A stretch of DNA of 64,000 nt, taken from assembly GCA_964526505.1 (NCBI GenBank), contig CAZGJC010000003.1, forward strand, positions 3,522-67,521, written 5' to 3'. Each line of letters starts with the position of its first letter. The stretch's first letter is position 1. Of the stretch, positions 8,074-15,230 are shown piece by piece. Both the position numbers and the translations under genes were made by a program. The stretch is from SVTX01 sp964526505 (lineage in GTDB: Bacteria > Bacillota > Clostridia > Oscillospirales > CAG-272). Below the pieces are notes generated by a model. It had not been told where the DNA came from. It searched no databases and saw only the letters and a list, made by a program, of their open reading frames with translations.

Positions 8074-9009
8074 ATGAACATTATAGATTGGCTTGGAACT
8101 CTCCCGGGTGCGGCTGCACAGGGTCTGGTTTGGGGTCTTATGGCGGTTGGCGTTTATATGACTTACAGGATACTTGACATAGCCGACCTCACGGTTGACG
8201 GCTCGATAACGACGGGGGCTGCGGTTTGTGCGGTTCTTGTCGTTCGTGGAACCAATATTTGGCTGGCAATGCTAATTGCGTTGCTTGCAGGTTGCCTTGC
8301 GGGTATGGTCACGGGTTTTATACACGTCTTTTTCGGCATTCCCGCCATACTTTCGGGAATTTTAACTCAACTTATGCTCTGGTCGGCAAATTTGCTTATT
8401 CTCGGCGGAAAGGCAAATATAGGCTTGCCGAGACTCAAATTCGGCGATAAACTGATTATATCGTCCGACGTTTCGATATCAAACGGAAAAATATTCGCAA
8501 CCCTCGGCATACTCGCCCTGTTCGCAGTTGTGGTAATTCTATTGCTATACTGCTTCCTCGGAACAAAATTCGGAGCGTCCGTGCGTGCTACCGGAAGTAA
8601 CGTACATATGAGCAGAGCCCAAGGTATAAACACAAACGTAACCAAAATCGCAGGTCTTGCGATATCAAACGGTGTGGTTGCACTTTCGGGTGCGTTGCTT
8701 GTACAGCAACAAGGTGGAGCGTCTGTCGATATGGGACGTGGAGCCATAGTTTACGGTCTTGCCGCTCTCGTTATAGGTGAGGCACTTTGTTCACGTTTTA
8801 ATACTCCGTATATTGTAAAACAGTTGTGTATCCTCGGCGGAGGAATAATTTATTGGTTCGTTTATCAAACGGTAATATTCATAGGACTTCCGACGGAATA
8901 CTTCAAAATGCTTTCCGCACTTGTTGTGGCACTCTTCCTCGGACTTCCTTATATCAAAAAAACTTATTTTTCAAAATCAAAGAAAAGAGGAGGACGCAAG
9001 AATGCTTGA
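8074..9009 (+). CDS. ABC transporter permease (TrpY-like, BPD_transp_2 family)
   Basis: 311 residues with about eight hydrophobic segments. It begins with GLVWGLMAVGVYMTYRILDIADLTVDGS, which is characteristic of permeases partnering with ABC_sub_bind proteins. GASVRATGSNVHMSRAQGIN is the cytoplasmic EAA-like coupling region. The homodimer would form the membrane channel. The stop overlaps the ATPase start by 8 bp, so translation is coupled. Confidence 0.92.
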   Translation: MNIIDWLGTLPGAAAQGLVWGLMAVGVYMTYRILDIADLTVDGSITTGAAVCAVLVVRGTNIWLAMLIALLAGCLAGMVTGFIHVFFGIPAILSGILTQLMLWSANLLILGGKANIGLPRLKFGDKLIISSDVSISNGKIFATLGILALFAVVVILLLYCFLGTKFGASVRATGSNVHMSRAQGINTNVTKIAGLAISNGVVALSGALLVQQQGGASVDMGRGAIVYGLAALVIGEALCSRFNTPYIVKQLCILGGGIIYWFVYQTVIFIGLPTEYFKMLSALVVALFLGLPYIKKTYFSKSKKRGGRKNA

Positions 9010-9796
9010 AATAAATGACGTTTATAAAACGTTTGATGCGGGAACGGCAAGCGAAAAAGAAGTTCTTTGCGGTCTTTCGCTTACACTCAATGAGGGGGAT
9101 TTTGTAACGGTTATCGGCGGAAACGGTGCCGGCAAATCCACACTTCTTAACCTTGTAGCGGGTGTGTTTACGCCCGATTCGGGAAGTTTGAAAATAGACG
9201 GAGTTGATGTTACACGCCTCTCCGAACATAAAAGAGCAAAATACGTCGGCAGAGTTTTCCAAGACCCGAGAATGGGAACCGCAACCGATATGTGGCTTGA
9301 AGATAATCTCGCTCTCGCCGAATGCAGGGGAGAACACAGAGGACTGACTTGGGCGTTAAAACCGTCGCATAGAGCGAGATATAAAGAAATGTTGCGTGAA
9401 CTTGATCTCGGACTTGAAGACAGATTGTCCACAAAAATGGGTCTGTTCTCCGGCGGTCAAAGACAGGCGGTAACTCTTCTTATGGCAACGATGAAAAAGC
9501 CGAAAGTTTTGCTTCTTGACGAACATACGGCGGCACTTGACCCCAAAACCGCATCAAAAGTTTTGGAGATTACAGACAGGATAGTTTCCGAACATAATCT
9601 TACCACGCTTATGGTCACACATAATATGCGTGACGCAATAACCCACGGTAACAGACTTGTTATGATGAACGGAGGTAAGATTATTCTTGACGTCAGCGGT
9701 GAAGAAAAGAAAAAACTTACCGTTGAAAGTTTGCTTGAACAGTTTGAACTTATAAGCGGTTCCGAATTTGCAAACGATAGGGCGTTGCTTTCGTGA
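9002..9796 (+). CDS. ABC transporter ATP-binding protein (TrpZ-like)
   Basis: 264 residues. Walker A GGNGAGKST near residue 40, Q-loop VFQDPRMGT, a signature written FSGGQRQAV instead of LSGGQ, Walker B VLLLDEHTAALDP, H-loop VTHN. The DEHTAALDP form is typical of the ATPases paired with ABC_sub_bind systems. The ATG at 9002 is preceded by AAAGAGGAGG and overlaps the permease stop; the longer in-frame start at 8921 lies inside the permease gene and is rejected. Confidence 0.93.
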   Translation: MLEINDVYKTFDAGTASEKEVLCGLSLTLNEGDFVTVIGGNGAGKSTLLNLVAGVFTPDSGSLKIDGVDVTRLSEHKRAKYVGRVFQDPRMGTATDMWLEDNLALAECRGEHRGLTWALKPSHRARYKEMLRELDLGLEDRLSTKMGLFSGGQRQAVTLLMATMKKPKVLLLDEHTAALDPKTASKVLEITDRIVSEHNLTTLMVTHNMRDAITHGNRLVMMNGGKIILDVSGEEKKKLTVESLLEQFELISGSEFANDRALLS

Positions 9797-9827
9797 ATTT
9801 TAAGTTTTAATAAAAAGGAGACGACAT

Positions 9828-11309
9828 ATGACACAATCAACCGTTGCTCTTCCCACAAGCGATAAAAGACTTGCGGATAAAAATGCGGAGAATACGTGGG
9901 AATGTCCCGAATTTAAGGTTTCGGGTATTTATTCCTCACATATGGTACTTCAAAGAGAAGAACCGATAATAATACACGGATTTTCCCGTGCCGTCGGAAG
10001 TACGGTAAAGGGAGAATTTATGGGTGAGGGAAGTTTTACTTCCGTTGCCGAAGATAATACGTGGTCGCTCAAATTTTTGCCACACAGGTGCGTATATGAA
10101 CCGCAGATTATGAAAATATACGATGACCTCGGACACGAAGTTGTGTTTGAAGATATACTCGTTGGCGACGTGTGGCTTATAGGCGGTCAATCAAATGCCG
10201 AACTTAATCTTGCACCTTGTATGTGCCTGACTCCGAGTATTGATTTTTACGACGGAGATAATTTCAGACTGTTTACGCAAACTCAGGCTTACGTGTTTGA
10301 AAATCAGAAATATTGTGAATTTCCGCAACCCGACGTTATAAATCCCGATTGGTGCTGGAAACGTCCCGACGAGTCGGCATCGCTTGCCTTCTCCGCTATG
10401 GGATATTATTTTGCACGTGAGATGATAAAAAAGACGGACGTGCCTTTGGGTCTTGTAATGATATGTGCCGGCGGTGCATGTATACGTGAATTGCTTCCCG
10501 AAGACGTGGCGCACGAGATAGGATATAACTACGGTGCAAACGTTCGTGAGGCGGGATATTACAATACTTTGATAAATCCTTTTCTTAAATTGCCGTTCAA
10601 GGGAATGATGTTTTTCCAGGGCGAGAGCGAGGGCGGAGACCCTAACCTTTCGCAGAGATACGACCTTGAACTTGCACTGCTTGTGGCTGATGAGAGAAAG
10701 AGATTCGGACGAGAATTTCCTTTTTATAACGTTCAACTTTCAAGCTATCGCAAGGAGGGCGAACAGTTTTTCCCGTATCTTGACAGAATCAGAATGAAAC
10801 AGTTTGATGCACTCAAACTCATTCCCAACTCCACGCTTACCGTGGATATGGATCTCGGAGCCCCCGACGATTATGAGGATTGGCCTCATTCGCCCAGAAA
10901 ACTTGAACTCGGAGAGCGTTTGGCTGCACTTATACTTGCCCGTGAATACGGTGTCGGCAGAGAAAGTGAAGTTTCGTCACCCATGCCGGTTGAAGCAAGG
11001 TTGTCGCCCGATAAAAAGAGCGTTAGTATAGAATTTGAAAACGTCGGTAACGGTCTTTGTGTCAGCGGTCTTGACCCTGTAAGCAGTCTTGATTGTGAAG
11101 TACACGGATTCTCAATTGGGGAGAGAGAAAGCCAAATTGAGGTAAAAGCGATAATAAAAAGCAGATGTGCCGTGACGGTCGAAATACCCGACGGAGTTGA
11201 GGCAAGTCGCATAAATTATGCGTACAGATGTATTATCACACCCGAATTTGCCGATTTGCGTGGAGGAAATAATTTGCCCGCTCCCGCATTCAGTTTGGAA
11301 ATAAAATAA
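9828..11309 (+). CDS. SGNH-type acetylesterase (sialate O-acetylesterase family)
   Basis: 493 residues with no signal peptide, so cytoplasmic. The catalytic serine block is DVWLIGGQSNAE (about residue 120), the second block is MMFFQGESEGGD, and the Asp-His pair is in DDYEDWPHSPRK. These match the SASA family, which removes acetyl groups from sialic acid or acetylated xylo- and manno-oligosaccharides. An N-terminal beta domain (about 25-110) and a C-terminal beta domain flank the hydrolase. A GGAG site sits 8 nt before the ATG at 9828, 31 bp after the ABC ATPase, so it probably shares that operon. It is odd for an amino-acid-type importer and hints at a different substrate. Confidence 0.88.
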   Translation: MTQSTVALPTSDKRLADKNAENTWECPEFKVSGIYSSHMVLQREEPIIIHGFSRAVGSTVKGEFMGEGSFTSVAEDNTWSLKFLPHRCVYEPQIMKIYDDLGHEVVFEDILVGDVWLIGGQSNAELNLAPCMCLTPSIDFYDGDNFRLFTQTQAYVFENQKYCEFPQPDVINPDWCWKRPDESASLAFSAMGYYFAREMIKKTDVPLGLVMICAGGACIRELLPEDVAHEIGYNYGANVREAGYYNTLINPFLKLPFKGMMFFQGESEGGDPNLSQRYDLELALLVADERKRFGREFPFYNVQLSSYRKEGEQFFPYLDRIRMKQFDALKLIPNSTLTVDMDLGAPDDYEDWPHSPRKLELGERLAALILAREYGVGRESEVSSPMPVEARLSPDKKSVSIEFENVGNGLCVSGLDPVSSLDCEVHGFSIGERESQIEVKAIIKSRCAVTVEIPDGVEASRINYAYRCIITPEFADLRGGNNLPAPAFSLEIK

Positions 11310-11350
11310 ATATCATTGCCCACACCTAAAAGTGGGCAAAACAAAAAGAG

Positions 11351-11382
11351 AGAACAGAGCGGACGTCGCTCTGTTCTTTTTT
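11351..11382 (+). terminator. Intrinsic terminator of the importer-esterase operon
   Basis: Perfect 11-bp stem AGAACAGAGCG / CGCTCTGTTCT with a 5-nt loop, followed by TTTTT. A second small hairpin, TGCCCAC/GTGGGCA (11317-11338), precedes it. Confidence 0.93.
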
Positions 11383-11445
11383 GCAAAATTTTTAAAAATG
11401 TGTGTAACGTCGAGAGGTTTTCGGCGACTTATATATTGAGAGACA

Positions 11446-11487
11446 ATAAAAAATCAAGCACGGAGCGATTTAAAATCGCATCCGTGC
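11446..11487 (-). terminator. Intrinsic terminator of the transducer-family gene
   Basis: Stem GCACGGA / TCCGTGC (11458-11487) with an inner CGATTT/AAATCG stem; on the minus strand it is followed by TTGATTTTTTATT. Confidence 0.85.
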
Positions 11488-11493
11488 AGAATG

Positions 11494-11850
11494 TCAATAT
11501 GCTATTGTGGTCATAAGTGAGTATTCCGGCTGCGAAACGTCGAGTCTTGACGCTTGAACAACCACCGGTCTGTCGCTTTCTACAAGTATCGCATAAGGTT
11601 TGTTTTTGGGGATTGATACACCCTCGGCATTTTTTATTTTGTCAAGTCTTATGTGATTTGTGCGTTTGTTGTCGCATACCGCCACAAAATCGCAGAGCGG
11701 GTCGCAATCCTCAAAGAACACGGTGAGATTTATAGTGGCACGCTCTCCCGAAAGATTAAGAACGCAAATTGCTTCGTGACTGACAAAATCACCCTTTTGC
11801 GTGTCGCTCATAAATCCGTCGGGTATAAGCCAACTTGTTTTTCCGTACAT
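11494..11850 (-). CDS. Sensory rhodopsin transducer (ASRT) family protein
   Basis: 118 residues, one beta-sandwich domain. Diagnostic stretches: WLIPDGFMSD at the start, SHEAICVLNLSGERATI, FFEDCDP, then KRTNHIRLD, ILVESDRPVVVQASRLD and the terminal LMTTIAY. These match the PF07100 family named after the Anabaena sensory rhodopsin transducer. Bacteria without rhodopsin often carry it, and a carbohydrate- or ligand-binding role has been suggested. No rhodopsin gene is visible. Converges with the SGNH esterase gene. Start ATG at 11850 with GAGGTTATTTTT upstream. Confidence 0.85.
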   Translation of the reverse strand: MYGKTSWLIPDGFMSDTQKGDFVSHEAICVLNLSGERATINLTVFFEDCDPLCDFVAVCDNKRTNHIRLDKIKNAEGVSIPKNKPYAILVESDRPVVVQASRLDVSQPEYSLMTTIAY

Positions 11851-11937
11851 AAAAATAACCTCGATTTTCTTTTATATCCGAATTGTTCGGTACATATAAA
11901 AGTATATTATTTTATGCGGATTTTGTCAAGGTAATTT

Positions 11938-12681
11938 TTATTTTCCCTCGAAAATGAGCGACGCTGTGTAAATTCCGTAGTTCTTCTCACCTAAAATCAC
12001 AGCAGACCATTCGTCGGCACTACCCTCATAAATAATGGAGATTAGATTGTTGCACCCGTAAAGTGCCATGTCGTCAATGGCAGTGACGGTTTTGGGCAAA
12101 TTCAGAGTACTTGACGTTTTTGCGGACGGATAGCACATCAGACGAGTCATATTCGAGTTGAATAATACCCCGTCGGTTTCGTAAAAATGACTGTTTTTTT
12201 CGTCAAGTTCAATGTGAACGAGATTTTTGCAATTTGCAAAAGCCTTGTTACCTATGGAGTGAACGGTGGATGAGATTTGAATTACCGTTATAAACGAATT
12301 TCCGAAAAAAGCCTCGTCCTCAATGGTTGTAACTATGTCTCCGCTTGGACTTTTCTCGGGAATTATAACGTATGGGTCGCTTATATCGCCTATTCCGATA
12401 ATTGCACAGGTGCCGTTTCCGAATGATTTGTATTCCAAAGACGGTTCGGGTTCGGGTGATTCCGTCGGCACTTCGACGGGTTCGTTTGTGATAGCCTCGG
12501 TATCGTTTGCTTCCGCTGTTGTGAGTTCTTCGACGGGAGCGTCAAGACCCGTAAGATAAGAAGGCAAGTCGAGACTTCCGTCGCCTGCATTGTCCGTATG
12601 CTTTGAACAGGACGGTAATGACGTCATAAGTATTATCGCAATTGAAAGTACAAATAGAAGTCGAGTGTTGAACTTTTTCAT
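11938..12681 (-). CDS. BspA-like leucine-rich-repeat lipoprotein
   Basis: 247 residues. Signal peptide ending in the lipobox LPSC (Cys25), then an acidic/Pro-rich linker (about 35-85, PVEVPTESPEPEPS). Three LRR_5-type repeats follow, seen in TTIEDEAFFGNSFITVIQIS, VHSIGNKAFANCKNLVHIEL and VTAIDDMALYGCNNLISI. LRR_5 surface proteins are common in gut and oral bacteria and are linked to adhesion. Exported and anchored in the membrane outer leaflet. The start ATG at 12681 has an AAAGGAACG site. The repeat array is short for the family. Confidence 0.88.
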   Translation of the reverse strand: MKKFNTRLLFVLSIAIILMTSLPSCSKHTDNAGDGSLDLPSYLTGLDAPVEELTTAEANDTEAITNEPVEVPTESPEPEPSLEYKSFGNGTCAIIGIGDISDPYVIIPEKSPSGDIVTTIEDEAFFGNSFITVIQISSTVHSIGNKAFANCKNLVHIELDEKNSHFYETDGVLFNSNMTRLMCYPSAKTSSTLNLPKTVTAIDDMALYGCNNLISIIYEGSADEWSAVILGEKNYGIYTASLIFEGK

Positions 12682-12924
12682 TTTTTACGTTCCTTTCTTT
12701 TTTGTTCTGCGTAAAAATTATAACAATATCAGGGTGTGTTAGTCAACCGAAACCCGTTGACATAAAGCGTCATAACGTATGTAAAAAGTCGTAGGGTGCG
12801 AACGGTTGCGACGGCAAATGACCGCTTCTGTTATCTTGCGACAGAAAAAAGTTATCGACAAAAATCGTGATTGGAGTGGTTTTATCCGTATGCTTGCTTA
12901 AAAATGTTAAAAATTTTAATCGTA

Positions 12925-12953
12925 TTTACAAAAGCAAATCGCAGTAGTATAAT
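12925..12953 (+). promoter_or_regulatory. Sigma-A promoter of the fused ABC pair
   Basis: TTTACA (12925-12930), 17-nt spacer, TATAAT (12948-12953), 33 bases before the start codon. The rest of the 305-base gap (12682-12924) shows only a small TTCTGT/ACAGAA dyad near 12827-12847 and no gene. Confidence 0.82.
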
Positions 12954-12986
12954 TATTTTGTAAAAATTCGAAAGGAGAAGAATTTT

Positions 12987-15230
12987 ATGGCGTTTCTTGA
13001 ACTTAAAAACATCGGAAAAATTTACGTCTCGGAAAATTCCGTTGCAGTCGGAATACGAGGAGTAAACCTTGACTTTAATATCGGAGAGTTTGTAGCCGTA
13101 ACGGGTAAATCCGGAAGCGGAAAAACAACGCTCCTTAACTGTATAAGCGGAATGGATTCATACGAGGAGGGCGAACTTTACGTAAACGGAGAACCAACCT
13201 CACACTATACGCAAAGCGATTGGGAGGAATACAGACAAAAATATATTTCGTTCGTGTTCCAGGATTATAATATAATCGACAGTTTCACCGTGCTTCAAAA
13301 CGTTGAACTCGCTCTGACACATATAGAGTCGCATAAAGAAAGACGACGCAGAGCGTTGGAACTTATAGACCGTGTCGGAATGACGTCTCATAAAAATTCC
13401 AAAGGTTCAAAACTTTCGGGCGGACAAAAACAGAGAACCGTAATAGCTCGTGCATTGGCAAAAGACAGCCCTATAATTTTAGCCGACGAACCCACAGGTA
13501 ACCTTGATTCCAAAACGTCGGAGGAAATTGTGCAACTGTTGCACGAGATATCAAAGGATAAACTTGTTATAGTGGTAACACACTCTTTTTCACAGTTTGA
13601 ATCGGTTGCGACAAGACAAGTGAGAATTTTCGACGGCGGAGTTGAGAGAGACGAAATTGTCACTCAACCTGAAAAAAAGGAATACGTCCCACAAGCGGAG
13701 GCAAAGGGTCATAAAAGAGATTTCAGCCTTGGACTTGAACTCGGCTGGCATAAGTTTTTTGCGTCTCCGAAACTGTCGGTGTTCATGTGTATAATAATGC
13801 TTGTGGCAATGCTCGGAAGTTTCTTCGTTACGGCTCTTTTTATGGTCGATTCGGATTATGATACCACAAATTCACTGTTCGCATATAAAGAGGGTAGACT
13901 TGTTATATCCAAAGAAGAGGGCGGAACTATAAGTGAAACCGAACTTCAAGGACTGAAAAACAGTCTCGGTGCGAAATCGTATATGCAATACGATTATCTC
14001 CTTGATAAACCGAACTATCTTTATGCCTTTGTGGGCAAAAGCAATTCCTATATCGATACCACGTTTAGGTTTTCTCCAATCGAGGAAGAGAAACCCGATG
14101 TCGGACGGCTCCCCGAGAGCGACGGCGAGTGTATGCTCCGCTTGCCTATATATTGGCAACCGGTATACGGAAAGGATAAAATCGAAAAAGACACGATAAC
14201 GCTTTTTAGTCAATTTGAACTTTCCGTTGTAGGTGTAAAGTATTACTATGATAATACAACGCCGTATTCTTGTGTTTACCTTACGCAAAGCGGATTTGAA
14301 AATTTTGCCAACGCATATGCCGTAAACGAATTGATTTCAAACCTTTATATCGAATTTACATCGGGAAGTGATATTCATGAAAATATATTTGATTTTTCCG
14401 CAGTGAGAATCGACTATACTCTCAAAGATAATGAGTATTATATGATAGGCGAGGGAGTTTCTCATTTTATAAGTACTGTTGCCGACGAAAATCTCAAAGT
14501 GGAATTTTCCTATATGTTAAATGGCGGTGAAGATAAAAAAAGTTTCACACTGAACCCCGCTGACGAAGGCTGGAATTTTATCAAAGATAAATGCACGGAT
14601 AAGGATAAACAGGAAAACGAATACGGATATTATGACAGTCGAACACTCGTTGTGTCTGAAAATATAATGAAAGAATTTGCGTATAAAACGTATAATTCCG
14701 GTTATACACAGGCGTCGTTGTTCTTTGAAAGTGATAAAGACGCCGAAAATGCGAAGACGCAACTTGACAGGCTCGGATACGTCGGAATAGTTTCAAACGA
14801 AAGATATGAAACAGGCGAGGCGGCAGTGCTAAAATTTGTAACTACGGTTATGAATATCGTTATGTGGGTGCTTTGCATTTTGTTCTTCGGATTTTTCTTG
14901 TCACTCTGTTCAAGACGTGCGTTTGCCGCAAGTAACGGCGATTTTGCAATATTGAGATCTATGGGAATTAACACCAAAATTGTAAAAATTTCAATGTACG
15001 TACGCACGTTTATCGCAACGTTGCCGTCAATTATCATACTCGGAGTTGTTGCACCGATCATATATTTAAATCCTATGACCAACCAATACGTGCCGTTTAT
15101 GCACGTACAGCACTATGCGATTTTGATTGTCGGATTGATTTTGCTTAACTTTATAGTTGCAGGCAGATGCAATAAAAGGATATTTAAGGGAACCGTTATA
15201 AAGAATTTGAGAGGAGGAGACAGAGTATGA
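12987..15230 (+). CDS. ABC transporter, ATPase fused to MacB/FtsX-type permease (first of pair)
   Basis: 747 residues. ATPase about 1-225: Walker A TGKSGSGKTT near 40, Q-loop VFQDYNIID, signature LSGGQKQR, Walker B IILADEPTGNLDS, H-loop VVTHS. These are hallmarks of the LolD/MacB/BceA ATPase group. Then one TM helix (about 257-283), a large extracytoplasmic domain of about 330 residues, and three TM helices (about 625-735). MacB-type proteins work mechanically: they export peptides or lipoproteins, or respond to antibiotics. Start ATG with AAAGGAGAAG. The stop overlaps the next start (ATGA), so the two proteins are made together and probably heterodimerise. No BceRS-type two-component system is nearby. 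Confidence 0.9.
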   Translation: MAFLELKNIGKIYVSENSVAVGIRGVNLDFNIGEFVAVTGKSGSGKTTLLNCISGMDSYEEGELYVNGEPTSHYTQSDWEEYRQKYISFVFQDYNIIDSFTVLQNVELALTHIESHKERRRRALELIDRVGMTSHKNSKGSKLSGGQKQRTVIARALAKDSPIILADEPTGNLDSKTSEEIVQLLHEISKDKLVIVVTHSFSQFESVATRQVRIFDGGVERDEIVTQPEKKEYVPQAEAKGHKRDFSLGLELGWHKFFASPKLSVFMCIIMLVAMLGSFFVTALFMVDSDYDTTNSLFAYKEGRLVISKEEGGTISETELQGLKNSLGAKSYMQYDYLLDKPNYLYAFVGKSNSYIDTTFRFSPIEEEKPDVGRLPESDGECMLRLPIYWQPVYGKDKIEKDTITLFSQFELSVVGVKYYYDNTTPYSCVYLTQSGFENFANAYAVNELISNLYIEFTSGSDIHENIFDFSAVRIDYTLKDNEYYMIGEGVSHFISTVADENLKVEFSYMLNGGEDKKSFTLNPADEGWNFIKDKCTDKDKQENEYGYYDSRTLVVSENIMKEFAYKTYNSGYTQASLFFESDKDAENAKTQLDRLGYVGIVSNERYETGEAAVLKFVTTVMNIVMWVLCILFFGFFLSLCSRRAFAASNGDFAILRSMGINTKIVKISMYVRTFIATLPSIIILGVVAPIIYLNPMTNQYVPFMHVQHYAILIVGLILLNFIVAGRCNKRIFKGTVIKNLRGGDRV

